Assembly: GCA_003481775.1 (NCBI GenBank)
Contig: QULU01000040.1
Coordinates: 1 to 42,084 of the forward strand
Reading direction: 5' to 3'
From: Clostridiaceae bacterium OM02-2AC
GTDB taxonomy: Bacteria > Bacillota_I > Bacilli_A > Erysipelotrichales > Erysipelotrichaceae
DNA: 42,084 nucleotides
In this document: piece after piece, positions 8,164-16,580 of the stretch
Numbering within the stretch: the stretch's first letter is position 1
How the letters are laid out: each line of letters starts with the position of its first letter
The notes under the pieces: model-generated
Seen by the model: only the letters and a program-made list of their open reading frames with translations
Database searches by the model: none
What the model was told of the DNA's origin: nothing
Program-made: the position numbers and the translations under genes

Positions 8164-9231
8164 TTATTTTACTTCCCGTGTCCAGCCATAGGTATCCGCT
8201 ACATCGCCCCATTGGATACCGGTTAAGGTATCGTACAGCTTCTGAGTCAGATCACCGGTCTTAAAGTCATTGATCACCGTGATTTCCCCCTTGAAATTCA
8301 GTTCTCCAACCGGAGAAATAACAGCCGCTGTTCCCGTACCGAAGGCTTCCTCCAGACGGCCTTCCTTTCCTGCCTGCATCAGTTCATCAATAGCGAGATG
8401 GCGTTCCTCCACCTCATAGCCCCAAGAGGTTAACAGCTGCAGAATAGAATCTCTGGTAACACCCGGCAATACCGTTCCATCACAGGGTGCCGTAACGATT
8501 TTATTATCAATTTTGAACATAACGTTCATCGTTCCGACTTCCTCTACATACTTTCGCTCTACACCATCCAGCCAGAGCACCTGGGTATAGCCCAGCTTTT
8601 CAGCCTTGACCTGTGCAGCGATGCTGGCCGCATAGTTTCCGCCGCATTTCGTGAACCCGGTGCCCCCCTTTGTAGCACGTACATATTCATCCTCTACATA
8701 GATTTTCACAGGATTCACCCCTTCCGGATAATATGCTCCGACCGGGGAAAGCAGAATCATGAATTTATAGGCATTGCTGGGATGTACGCCTACCGCTGCT
8801 TCCGTCGCAAACATAAACGGGCGAATATATAAGGAAGTACCCTCTGCGGTTGGAATCCAGTCCTGTTCATATTTTACAACGGCAGATACCGCCTCCACAA
8901 ACATCTCCTCATCCATTTCCGGCATACAGAGACGGCGATTGGAATTGGCAAATCGACGGGCATTCATCTCCGGGCGAAACAGCAGCACCCGGCCATCCTT
9001 TGTCTTATAGGCCTTCAGTCCCTCAAAGGTTTCCTGTGCATAATGCAGAACCAGACTTGCAGGATCCATGCAGATCGGCGCATACGGCTCAATTTTGGCA
9101 TTGCACCAGCCCTTCTCTGCTGTCCAGTCCATCGTAAACATATGGTCGGTAAAGATTTTACCAAAGCCCAGATCACTGTTCCAGTCCGGTTTTTCTTTTC
9201 TCTGTGCTGCTTCTATAATTTCGATATTCAT
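8164..9231 (-). CDS. ilvE: Branched-chain amino acid aminotransferase
   Basis: A PLP-dependent class IV aminotransferase (355 residues, normal for the BCAT type II group) that interconverts leucine, isoleucine and valine with their 2-keto acids in the cytoplasm. Visible hallmarks: YAQETFEGLKAY near 65-75, FRPEMNARRFANSNRRL near 85-101, the PLP lysine in TGFTKCGGNY at about residue 195, ERKYVEEVGTMNVMF, and the phosphate-binding loop EAFGTGTAAVISPVG near the C-terminus. Start: the ATG at 9229-9231 with AGGGAGG upstream. It is a single-gene unit with its own promoter and terminator, divergent from cstA. Confidence 0.95.
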   Translation of the reverse strand: MNIEIIEAAQRKEKPDWNSDLGFGKIFTDHMFTMDWTAEKGWCNAKIEPYAPICMDPASLVLHYAQETFEGLKAYKTKDGRVLLFRPEMNARRFANSNRRLCMPEMDEEMFVEAVSAVVKYEQDWIPTAEGTSLYIRPFMFATEAAVGVHPSNAYKFMILLSPVGAYYPEGVNPVKIYVEDEYVRATKGGTGFTKCGGNYAASIAAQVKAEKLGYTQVLWLDGVERKYVEEVGTMNVMFKIDNKIVTAPCDGTVLPGVTRDSILQLLTSWGYEVEERHLAIDELMQAGKEGRLEEAFGTGTAAVISPVGELNFKGEITVINDFKTGDLTQKLYDTLTGIQWGDVADTYGWTREVK

Positions 9232-9267
9232 AACATATCCTCCCTAATCATAACTTCTATGTTTCAT

Positions 9268-9296
9268 AGGTTACACCCTTTTTGCAATTTCGTCAA
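9268..9296 (-). promoter_or_regulatory. Promoter of ilvE
   Basis: On the minus strand TTGACG (9291-9296) and TAACCT (9268-9273) are separated by 17 bases, about 35 bases before the start codon. The leader would be too short for a riboswitch. Confidence 0.5.
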
Positions 9297-9477
9297 CCTC
9301 ATTCTTTCATATTTTTACATTCTCTCTCATTTTTATTTCACAATGCTCCGGTTTTCTTCACAGCACTGCCGTATACTGCTTTATCGTTCAATTATGCAAG
9401 CGCAATGTAATGGTATTAGTAGAATATGTAACAGTTGTAAATTTATATATAATATTTCATTTTCTTTCAATAAGGTG

Positions 9478-9506
9478 TTGACAAGCGATATGGCACGGTG
9501 TAACAT
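9478..9506 (+). promoter_or_regulatory. Promoter of the cstA leader
   Basis: TTGACA (9478-9483), a 17-base spacer and TAACAT (9501-9506). Transcription would begin near 9513, giving a leader of about 330 bases before a terminator at 9834-9840. Confidence 0.65.
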
Positions 9507-9512
9507 AGAAAA

Positions 9513-9840
9513 CAGCCAATATACTTTGACAAGCAAAGAACAGGATAACACGGATGTATCCCTGTACAAAGAGCCTGTGCTGCTGAGCAATGGGATGGGT
9601 ATGTCCGCTTCCCCCTGACGAGGGCCTGCAAGCTGCGAACTCAACGCACGCCATTGTGCCGATAAGGGAATCGATCTTACCATGATATAGAGATTGCATC
9701 TATAAGGGATGCAGCGTATATCTGCCGATGAGATAAGCTTCGCTCTTGGGAAAGTGTTCGAACAGGCACGCTATGTGGTATCGCGCAAACAAACGTTTTC
9801 GTCTTAGATCAGGGAAATTATAAGAGGAAAGCGTTTTTTT
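9513..9840 (+). promoter_or_regulatory. Attenuator leader of cstA, T-box-like
   Basis: The leader ends in a strong terminator: AACGTTTTCGTCTT (9792-9805) pairs 13 of 14 with AAGAGGAAAGCGTT (9822-9835), then T's to 9840. Upstream are T-box features. A hairpin with a 5-bp stem (9574-9578/9590-9594) and 11-base loop GCTGCTGAGCA fits the Stem I distal loop and matches the valS leader loop in length and form. An 11-bp helix (9551-9561/9597-9607) lies beneath it. TATGTGGTATCGCG (9772-9785) resembles the T-box AGGGTGGNACCGCG. Against this, the usual AGTA/GAA specifier-loop bases are missing where the fold would put them and the antiterminator pairing is poor. The specifier is unresolved: CTC (Leu) in GAACTCAA at 9640-9642 is one candidate. 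A conditional terminator is well supported; the T-box class is moderately supported. Confidence 0.6.
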
Positions 9841-9872
9841 CTATATTGGCAAGGGAAAGAAGGAAATTTTGT

Positions 9873-11615
9873 ATGAATGGATTATTAGTGTTAGGTATAG
9901 CAATCGTCGTTCTGGCTGCCGCATACCTTCTCTATGGACGCTACTTGGCAGCCTCATGGGGAATCGACCCAAAGGCAAAGACTCCGGCATGCGCCAGAGA
10001 GGACGGGGTAGATTTTGTCCCGAGTAACAAATGGGAAGTATTTGCGCACCAGTTTTCCTCCATCGCAGGAGCCGGCCCGGTCACAGGGCCTGTCATGGCC
10101 ATGATGTTTGGCTGGCTGCCGGCATTCCTGTGGATACTGATTGGAGGAATCTTCTTCGGTGCCGTACAGGATTTCGGCTCCCTGTACGCATCTGTCAAGT
10201 CTCAGGGAAAATCCATGGGACAGATTATTGAAGCTTATATCGGAAAGACAGGCAAGAAGCTCTTCTTTCTATTCTGCTGGCTGTTTACGCTGCTGGTGAT
10301 TGCCGCCTTTGCGGATATGGTAGCAGGTACCTTTAACGGATTCTCTGCACAGGGAGCCCGGCTGAAGCCGAACGCCTCTGCGGCCTCCATCTCCATGCTG
10401 TATATTGCGGTTGCCGTTGCGTTCGGACTGTTTTTGAGAAAAACCGGAATCAGCGGATGGAAGCAGGCTGGAATCGGTATCGCGCTGATCATCGCCATGC
10501 TGGCGGCAGGTATTGCCTTTCCGATGTATTTCAGCAAGCAGACATGGATTTATGTTGTTTTCGTGTATATCTTCTTCGCCTGCATTACACCGATGTGGCT
10601 GTTGAAGCAGCCAAGGGATTATCTGACCACCTTCTTGTTTGTCGGTATGATTGCCGCAGCCGTGATTGGTGTACTGATTTCCAATCCGACCATTTCCACA
10701 CCGGCCTTCACCGGCTTCACGTCTGCGAATGGAAGCTATCTCTTCCCTACGCTGTTTATCACGATTGCCTGCGGTGCTGTCAGCGGCTTTCATTCTTTGG
10801 TATCCAGTGAGACAAGCAGCAAGCAGATTCGCAATGAGAAGGATATGCTGCAGGTAGGCTACGGCTCTATGCTGCTGGAATCTCTGCTGGCAATTCTTGT
10901 GATCGTCATTGTCGGCTCCTTGACCTCCCTCGCGGCAAAGGGGGTATTAAACAGTGAGCTGGCAGGTATGGCAATGGCAGAAACAGCAACACCGTTTACG
11001 AAATTCTCAGTCGGTGTCACCGGACTCATCAGCAAGCTCGGACTGCCGCAAGAGGTTGGATTGTGCATCATGACAATGTTTGTCTCCGCACTTGCGCTGA
11101 CCTCGCTGGATGCTGTCGCAAGAATCGGACGGCTTTCTTTCCAGGAGTTGTTTGAGCCAACACAGGACCACACACCCTCCACTGTACAGCGCTTTTTGTG
11201 CAATAAGTATGTGGCGACCATTCTGACACTGGCAGGCGGCTATCTGTTATCTCTGGGCGGCTACAATCATATATGGCCGTTGTTCGGTTCTGCAAACCAG
11301 CTGCTTGCGGCAATGGTGCTTATCGCATTGGCCGTATTCCTGAAGGTGACCGGGCGTAAGGGCTGGATGCTGTATGTTCCAATGACCATCATGCTCATCG
11401 TGACAATGACCTCATTGGGAATGTCGGTATATGAAAGCTGCATGAAGCTGTTTGTGAAGGGCGGCTTTGTCTTTATGACAGATGGGCTGCAGCTGATTTT
11501 CGCTGTTCTTCTGATGGCGCTGGGGCTGATGATCACCTTCTGTTCCGGCAAAAAGCTGTTTGCCCAGGATGAGGATGAGCAGTCCGCAAGCCAGCTGGCA
11601 GAGAATCAGGCCTAG
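9873..11615 (+). CDS. cstA: CstA-family carbon starvation transporter
   Basis: A 580-residue membrane protein of the CstA/BtsT family, which imports peptides, amino acids or pyruvate in starved cells. It has about 16 membrane helices. The family signature HQFSSIAGAGPVTGPVMA begins at residue 59, and FSGFHSL-type residues (CGAVSGFHSLVSSETSSKQ) lie in the middle; FGSANQLLAAMVL near the C-terminal third is also typical. It is shorter than the 700-residue enterobacterial CstA, as usual in Bacillota. Start: the ATG at 9873 with GAAGGAAA upstream; the TTG at 9846 would overlap the ribosome site. The start sits 32 bases after a leader terminator, so expression should respond to a signal read by that leader, possibly tRNA charging. 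The substrate is not known; amino acid or peptide import would fit. Confidence 0.9.
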   Translation: MNGLLVLGIAIVVLAAAYLLYGRYLAASWGIDPKAKTPACAREDGVDFVPSNKWEVFAHQFSSIAGAGPVTGPVMAMMFGWLPAFLWILIGGIFFGAVQDFGSLYASVKSQGKSMGQIIEAYIGKTGKKLFFLFCWLFTLLVIAAFADMVAGTFNGFSAQGARLKPNASAASISMLYIAVAVAFGLFLRKTGISGWKQAGIGIALIIAMLAAGIAFPMYFSKQTWIYVVFVYIFFACITPMWLLKQPRDYLTTFLFVGMIAAAVIGVLISNPTISTPAFTGFTSANGSYLFPTLFITIACGAVSGFHSLVSSETSSKQIRNEKDMLQVGYGSMLLESLLAILVIVIVGSLTSLAAKGVLNSELAGMAMAETATPFTKFSVGVTGLISKLGLPQEVGLCIMTMFVSALALTSLDAVARIGRLSFQELFEPTQDHTPSTVQRFLCNKYVATILTLAGGYLLSLGGYNHIWPLFGSANQLLAAMVLIALAVFLKVTGRKGWMLYVPMTIMLIVTMTSLGMSVYESCMKLFVKGGFVFMTDGLQLIFAVLLMALGLMITFCSGKKLFAQDEDEQSASQLAENQA

Positions 11616-11674
11616 TGCCTTGGATGCATTCTGAAACAAAACATTATATTGCGCTGTGCAAAGCATCGTCATCA

Positions 11675-11731
11675 AATGATAGTGTTCGATGTAAATGAGA
11701 GCGTTTTATGTAAATGATAGTGTTCTATGTA
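11675..11731. repeat. Three 19-bp tandem repeats after cstA
   Basis: AATGATAGTGTTCGATGTA (11675-11693), AATGAGAGCGTTTTATGTA (11694-11712) and AATGATAGTGTTCTATGTA (11713-11731) are head-to-tail copies with an exact 19-base period. Copies 1 and 3 differ at one base. They lie between the cstA stop and its terminator. The period is not a multiple of three, so they are not coding repeats. Function unknown. Confidence 0.85.
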
Positions 11732-11733
11732 AG

Positions 11734-11781
11734 AAATCTCCGATTTGTTGAAAATCACTTCAGCGAATGGAGATTTTTTTT
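11734..11781 (+). terminator. Long terminator after cstA
   Basis: AAATCTCC (11734-11741) pairs with GGAGATTT (11769-11776). Inside it ATTTGTTGAA pairs fully, with wobbles, with TTCAGCGAAT around a 6-base loop. It ends in eight T. The rest of the gap to 12036 holds no supported gene. Confidence 0.88.
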
Positions 11782-12036
11782 GAATAAAGAAGCCGTCCTG
11801 AGCGGTGAAAATCTGTATGCATATCCGCCTGCAGATGCTACCATAGCCTTGCAAGGACATACCGTATGCCTGTAAGATACAGCCGCATAGTTCGTTGTCA
11901 TTCTCCTCATACCAATACGGGTCAAGCTTTTTCATTTCCCTGTTTCTTACCAACGCTTTCCTTTGGTCCGTATCTTCTTCGTATGAGTAGCATCCGATGC
12001 GCCTGTCAGCACGCCTATATATTTTTATAATGATGC

Positions 12037-12060
12037 TTACAAAAATACTAACTTTTGTAA
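12037..12060. promoter_or_regulatory. Palindromic operator upstream of the HD-GYP gene
   Basis: TTACAAAA (12037-12044) and TTTTGTAA (12053-12060) form a perfect 8-bp dyad with an 8-base spacer. It covers the -35 region of the promoter below, the usual place for a repressor site. No regulator gene lies beside it, so the protein that binds is unknown. Confidence 0.6.
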
Positions 12061-12065
12061 AATTA

Positions 12066-12074
12066 TGATATAAT
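12066..12074 (+). promoter_or_regulatory. Extended -10 promoter of the HD-GYP gene
   Basis: TGATATAAT is an extended -10 element with no clear -35 (that position is inside the dyad). Transcription would begin near 12081, giving a 5' leader of about 160 bases. In the leader only short unsupported ORFs are seen. Confidence 0.6.
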
Positions 12075-12239
12075 CTGTCTGACAATAGAGCTTGACGTGA
12101 TGACAATGCATGATGAAACAATACGTAAAATTTCGATTCACAAGCACCGTAACAGAGCCTGACTCATCGTACGTAACATCGTTTCCGAAAAAATCCTTGC
12201 CCTCGATCCGCAAGCTCCGCAATACAATGAGGACATATT

Positions 12240-13133
12240 ATGACAATAGAAATCAAGCATAACCAGAGCTTCTGGGAACAAGGCCCCCAGAATGCAGAAG
12301 AAATACACGCGACACAGCAGCTGCAGACCGGTTTGTATACTATACGGAAAGACACCCATATCGGCATCACATGGGAAGAACACGAGCAGGATACGGTATT
12401 CGTCCTGTATCTGCTGGATGGTGAAATGCAGTTTCAGTCCAGCAGGGAAACCTTTATTCTCAAAAAAGACGACAGCGCATTGTTCACCTATGAAGAATCT
12501 GCTATCCACGGTATATCCAGAACACCGGCAAAGCTGATGCTGTTCAGTACCAGCGGCTCTTATCAAAGAGTCAATGAAACCAATGCCTGCTTTGAAAAGC
12601 TGCGTGAGGTAGAATTGAAGGATGTCTACACGATTGGACATAGCAAACGTGTCAGCAATCTAGCGATGTCCATCGCTCTGCAAATGGATCCTTCCTATGA
12701 TATTTTGACGCTTGGTGTTGCCGCAACCTTCCATGATCTTGGTAAATACTATACACCGATTGAAATTCTGCAGAAGCCGGGACGTCTGAATGCTGAGGAG
12801 TTCTCCATCATCAAGCAGCACCCACAGGCATCCTGGCAGCTGCTGATGGAATCACATGGTGAAAACATAGCGGAGATCGCGCTGCAGCATCATGAACGCA
12901 TGGATGGCAGCGGTTATCCCCGCGGTCTATTAGGCGATGCGATTTTGATGGATGCACGCATTGTTGCCGTTGCGGATGTATTTGATGCCATAACCAGCCG
13001 GCGCTCCTACAACAGTCCTGTAAGCTATGAGCAGGCGCTCTCTGTAATGGAACAGGAACGGCAGCTCTATGATCCGGATGTACTGCATGCGCTCCATGTT
13101 TTAGTAGAAGAAAAACGATTATCCATACAATAA
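12240..13133 (+). CDS. Cupin-HD-GYP protein, likely c-di-GMP phosphodiesterase
   Basis: A 297-residue soluble protein. Residues about 30-105 have a cupin-like pattern (VLYLLDGEMQFQSS ... LKKDDSALFTYEE), a small-molecule sensor fold. Residues 120-297 are an HD-GYP domain: GHSKRVSNLA, the HD pair in ATFHDLGKYYTP, QHPQASW, the HHERMDGSGYP signature, and ADVFDAITSRRSY. HD-GYP enzymes hydrolyse c-di-GMP to pGpG or GMP using bound metal. All key residues are present, so activity is expected. Start: the ATG at 12240 with GAGGA six bases upstream. It is transcribed alone, with a palindrome over its promoter and a terminator after it. The cupin may tie turnover to an unknown ligand. A different phosphodiesterase substrate cannot be excluded. 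Confidence 0.88.
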   Translation: MTIEIKHNQSFWEQGPQNAEEIHATQQLQTGLYTIRKDTHIGITWEEHEQDTVFVLYLLDGEMQFQSSRETFILKKDDSALFTYEESAIHGISRTPAKLMLFSTSGSYQRVNETNACFEKLREVELKDVYTIGHSKRVSNLAMSIALQMDPSYDILTLGVAATFHDLGKYYTPIEILQKPGRLNAEEFSIIKQHPQASWQLLMESHGENIAEIALQHHERMDGSGYPRGLLGDAILMDARIVAVADVFDAITSRRSYNSPVSYEQALSVMEQERQLYDPDVLHALHVLVEEKRLSIQ

Positions 13134-13146
13134 ATATACAATGATA

Positions 13147-13171
13147 GAACCGGTACAGCCGGTTCTTTTTT
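13147..13171 (+). terminator. Terminator after the HD-GYP gene
   Basis: GAACCGG (13147-13153), loop TACAG, CCGGTTC (13159-13165), then six T. Confidence 0.92.
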
Positions 13172-13258
13172 CGCCTTTTATGAATCGTCTATCTTATCAG
13201 TAACCGGCAGCCTGATAAAGCTGTGGCTGTTCGATGCATATACAACAGCTGTCAGCTG

Positions 13259-13301
13259 AAAAAGGCATCTGCCGTCCGCAATTCACGGTATACAGATGCC
13301 T
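13259..13301 (-). terminator. Terminator of valS
   Basis: On the minus strand AGGCATCTG pairs with CAGATGCCT and is followed by five T. Plus-strand arms are 13263-13271 and 13293-13301. CCGT/ACGG can pair within the loop. Confidence 0.88.
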
Positions 13302-13316
13302 GCTTATTTCAATAAC

Positions 13317-15941
13317 TTATGCTTTTTTCTTCATTTCCTCCAGCTGTTTTTCAACGATTGCATACTGGGAACGATATCCCTCCAGCTTTTCACGCTCTGC
13401 GTTTACTTTTACCTCAGGAGCCTTATTCACAAAATTCGGATTGCTCAGCATCCCTTCTCCGCGTTTGATTTCCTGCTGTAGACGCTTGATTTCCTTACTG
13501 AGCTTTTCAATTTCCTCTTCCACATTGATGATTGCGGCGAGCGGAACATTCAGCGTACCGTTTAGAATTGGGCGAACGGCCATTTCCACAGCACTGTCCT
13601 CACTGATCCATGTCGCATGGCACATCTTTTGCAGGATGGCATTGATATAGGATACACTCGGCATGTTGTTTCCGTTTTCATCCCGTATGATGACCTCGAT
13701 ATCCATGCTTGGCTTCAGATTGTAATCCACCTTCAGACTGCGCACTGCCTCGATCATTGTAATCAGCTGACGAATCGCTGTCATTTCCTCTTCGCTCATC
13801 ATAGCATCCACTGCACATGGCCATGCTTCCAGATTGATGCTTTCTCTGGTATGCGGAATTGCCAGATAAATTTCCTCCGTCACAAACGGCATGAACGGAT
13901 GCAGCATACGTACGATACCGCTCAGCACCGTTACCAGCGTGGACTGAGCCGCCTTGCGCAGCGTTTCATCATCGCTGGAAAGACCTGCCTTGCTCAGCTC
14001 GATATACCAGCTGCAGAAGTCATCCCAGACAAAGCTGTACAATTCATTTCCTACCAGCGCATACTCGTACTTCTCCATATTCGCTGTCACGTTTTCCAGC
14101 ACCTCATTGAAGCGCTTCAAAATCCATTTGTCAATCATGGAGGCATTGCTCAGATCGATGTCGGAAACCTCCATATCCTTTGGAATCTGCATGAGGACAA
14201 AGCGGCTTGCATTCCATATTTTATTGATGAAGTTAGCACTTGCCTCGACCTTTTCATCGATGTAGCGCAAATCCTGTCCCGGTGTGGAATTGGTTGTCAG
14301 GAAGAAGCGCAGCGCATCTACACCGTGATCCGCAATCACATCCATCGGGTCGATGCCGTTGCCCAGCGACTTGCTCATCTTACGTCCCTGTGCATCCCGT
14401 ACCAGACCATGAATCAATACATCCTTAAACGGGCGATTGTGCATGCAGTAGCGTGTCTGGAAAGCCATACGGGCAACCCAGAAGAATATGATATCATAGC
14501 CGGTCACGAGCACATCATTCGGGAAATAACGGCTCAAATCATCGGTTTCATTCGGCCAGCCCAGCGTGGAGAACGGCCACAGCGCACTGGAGAACCAGGT
14601 ATCCAGAACATCCTCATCCTGTACCCAGTTTTCCAAATCCTTTGGATCCTCCATCCCTACATAGATTTCACCGGTTTCCTTATGATACCAGGCAGGAATG
14701 CGGTGTCCCCACCACAGCTGACGGGAAATGCACCAGTCCTCGATGTTTTCCAGCCACTGATGGAAGGTCTTTTCAAAGCGCTGCGGATAGAAGTTTATTT
14801 TCTGATCTGTGATCGTTTGGTTTTTCAGCACCTCTGCAGCAAGCGGCTCCATGCGAACAAACCACTGCTTGGACAGATACGGCTCCACGATAACACCGGT
14901 TCTTTCCGAGTGTCCGACCTGGTGCATATGCTGTTCAATGTGATCGACAACACCGTCCTGTTCAAAATCGGCAACCAGTGCCTTGCGGCAGGCAAAACGA
15001 TCCATTCCTTCATATTTGTGTGCCATTTCATTCATCGTTCCATCCGGATGCATACAGATCGGCATTGCCAGATGGTATTTCTTTGCCAGAGCAAAGTCAT
15101 TCGGATCATGTGCCGGTGTACATTTCATAACCGCCGTACCAAAGGACATGTCGATATAATCATCCGCCATGATCGGCAGCTCTTCCCCATTGGCAGGATT
15201 GATGACATGCATTCCGACGATATCCTTGTAACGCGCATCCTCAGGATGTACAAAGATCGCCTGATCCGCAAACATGGTTTCCGGACGAGTCGTCGCAATT
15301 ACGAGCTCTTTTCCGGTTTCCACTACCTTGTATTTGAAATAATACATCGCACCTTCAATTTCCTTATGTATAACCTCAATATTGGAAAGCGCTGTTTTGG
15401 CCTGCGGGTCCCAGTTGATAATACGTTCTCCCTGATAGATCAGACCATCCTTATATAAGTCCACAAAGACCTTGCGTACAGCGTCACTCAGCCCCTCATC
15501 CAGCGTAAAACGCTCTCTGGAATAGTCCAGAGACAGCCCCAGCTTCGCCCACTGCTTGCGAATTGTGGAGGCATATTCCTCCTTCCATTCCCACGCACGG
15601 TCAAGAAATTTTTCACGCCCGATATCATAGCGGGAAATTCCTTCGGATTTCAGACGTTCATCCACCTTTGCCTGCGTCGCAATACCGGCATGATCCATTC
15701 CCGGCAGCCACAGCATGTCATAGCCCTGCATACGCTTGTAGCGGGAAACAATATCCTGCAGGGTGGTATCCCATGCATGTCCCAGATGCAGCTTTCCGGT
15801 TACATTGGGTGGTGGTATTACAATGCAGAAGGGGTCCTTGCTCTTATCTCCTGCTGTGAAATAGCCGTGATCGATCCAGCTTTTGTAGTGATCCATCTCT
15901 ACGTGGAGATGATCATACTTCGTATCTAATGTTTTTCTCAT
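13317..15941 (-). CDS. valS: Valyl-tRNA synthetase
   Basis: Class I aminoacyl-tRNA synthetase charging tRNA-Val with valine. The 874-residue protein is normal in length for a bacterial ValRS. The HIGH motif is HLGH at residues 52-55 within PPPNVTGKLHLGHAW; the KMSKS motif is GRKMSKSLGNG near residue 525. The editing (CP1) domain lies between them (ATTRPETMFADQA). The anticodon-binding domain follows, then the ValRS-specific C-terminal coiled coil (EEIEKLSKEIKRLQQEIKRG ... PEVKVNAEREKLEGY). Start: the ATG at 15939-15941 with AAGGAG eight bases upstream; an earlier ATG at 15957 overlaps the ribosome site. It lies 43 bases after the GNAT gene and should be controlled by the upstream T-box. Confidence 0.97.
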   Translation of the reverse strand: MRKTLDTKYDHLHVEMDHYKSWIDHGYFTAGDKSKDPFCIVIPPPNVTGKLHLGHAWDTTLQDIVSRYKRMQGYDMLWLPGMDHAGIATQAKVDERLKSEGISRYDIGREKFLDRAWEWKEEYASTIRKQWAKLGLSLDYSRERFTLDEGLSDAVRKVFVDLYKDGLIYQGERIINWDPQAKTALSNIEVIHKEIEGAMYYFKYKVVETGKELVIATTRPETMFADQAIFVHPEDARYKDIVGMHVINPANGEELPIMADDYIDMSFGTAVMKCTPAHDPNDFALAKKYHLAMPICMHPDGTMNEMAHKYEGMDRFACRKALVADFEQDGVVDHIEQHMHQVGHSERTGVIVEPYLSKQWFVRMEPLAAEVLKNQTITDQKINFYPQRFEKTFHQWLENIEDWCISRQLWWGHRIPAWYHKETGEIYVGMEDPKDLENWVQDEDVLDTWFSSALWPFSTLGWPNETDDLSRYFPNDVLVTGYDIIFFWVARMAFQTRYCMHNRPFKDVLIHGLVRDAQGRKMSKSLGNGIDPMDVIADHGVDALRFFLTTNSTPGQDLRYIDEKVEASANFINKIWNASRFVLMQIPKDMEVSDIDLSNASMIDKWILKRFNEVLENVTANMEKYEYALVGNELYSFVWDDFCSWYIELSKAGLSSDDETLRKAAQSTLVTVLSGIVRMLHPFMPFVTEEIYLAIPHTRESINLEAWPCAVDAMMSEEEMTAIRQLITMIEAVRSLKVDYNLKPSMDIEVIIRDENGNNMPSVSYINAILQKMCHATWISEDSAVEMAVRPILNGTLNVPLAAIINVEEEIEKLSKEIKRLQQEIKRGEGMLSNPNFVNKAPEVKVNAEREKLEGYRSQYAIVEKQLEEMKKKA

Positions 15942-15984
15942 AACGCACTTCTCCTTCATGTTTTCTGAATGCTTCTGTAGGAAG

Positions 15985-16536
15985 CTACTTTAAAGGAATA
16001 TCCTCCTTCAATATACTCATCAATATCATATCGTGATACCTGCCATCCTGTAGCAGGGCAAGCTTGCGAAGAATTCCCTCCTGAACAAAGCCGCAATGCC
16101 GTAAGACGGCAGCACTGGCCAAATGCTCCACCGCCACATATGCCTCCAGACGCCGCAAACCGACATGGGCAAAGCCTGTTTTCACCAGGGCAGCAACGGC
16201 TTCCCTCATCAGTCCCCGGTTCCAGTAATCCGCATGCAGCAGATAGCCGATTTCCCCGATATCCCCATCAACGGTGTGAATATCGAGATTTCCAATCACC
16301 TTGTCGTCCTGCTTATGTACCATGACCCAGGCCTGCGGTACCCCGCGCTTTTCTGCTGTAAGGAAATAGCCGCGGATACTGTTCAGTGTTTCTTCTATAT
16401 CCGTATGAGGCTGTATGGATAGATACCGCATGACCAGCGGATCGCTGTAATATGCAAACATATCGCAGACATCTTCCTCCTCCATAGGACGAAGCAGCAG
16501 TCTTGCTGTTTCCACACAAGGCATATCCAAACGCAT
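15985..16536 (-). CDS. GNAT acetyltransferase (RimJ/RimL type)
   Basis: A 183-residue acetyl-CoA-dependent N-acetyltransferase of the RimJ/RimL group, which acetylates protein N-termini or small amines. It shows ETARLLLRPMEEEDV at the N-terminus, IGEIGYLLHADYWNRGLMREA (strand 4, acetyl-CoA loop) and AVEHLASAAVLRHCGFVQEG near the C-terminus. Start: the ATG at 16534-16536 with GGGAGGTGAT upstream, placed directly after the T-box terminator. First gene of the transcript, followed by valS. Its place suggests that it is induced when charged tRNA-Val falls. The substrate is unknown. Confidence 0.85.
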   Translation of the reverse strand: MRLDMPCVETARLLLRPMEEEDVCDMFAYYSDPLVMRYLSIQPHTDIEETLNSIRGYFLTAEKRGVPQAWVMVHKQDDKVIGNLDIHTVDGDIGEIGYLLHADYWNRGLMREAVAALVKTGFAHVGLRRLEAYVAVEHLASAAVLRHCGFVQEGILRKLALLQDGRYHDMILMSILKEDIPLK

Positions 16537-16555
16537 ACGATCACCTCCCGCATAT

Positions 16556-16580
16556 AAAAAAAGCGTCCCGCAAAGGACGT
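16556..16580 (-). terminator. T-box leader terminator
   Basis: On the minus strand ACGTCC pairs with GGGACG(C) around TTTGC, followed by seven T. Its 5' arm overlaps the antiterminator partner CGTCCTT, so the two folds exclude each other. Confidence 0.88.

Noticed and set aside
9381..9699. Open frames on the minus strand between ilvE and cstA
   Set aside because: They lie over the structured cstA leader and its promoter and have no start signals; leader RNA explains the conservation-like pattern better.
11672..12121. Minus-strand frame of 149 codons after cstA
   Set aside because: It runs through the cstA terminator hairpin and the 19-bp repeats, has a poor ribosome site and no family resemblance.
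12100..12260. A 50-codon frame overlapping the start of the HD-GYP gene
   Set aside because: No ribosome site and a composition unlike neighbours; more likely part of the untranslated leader.
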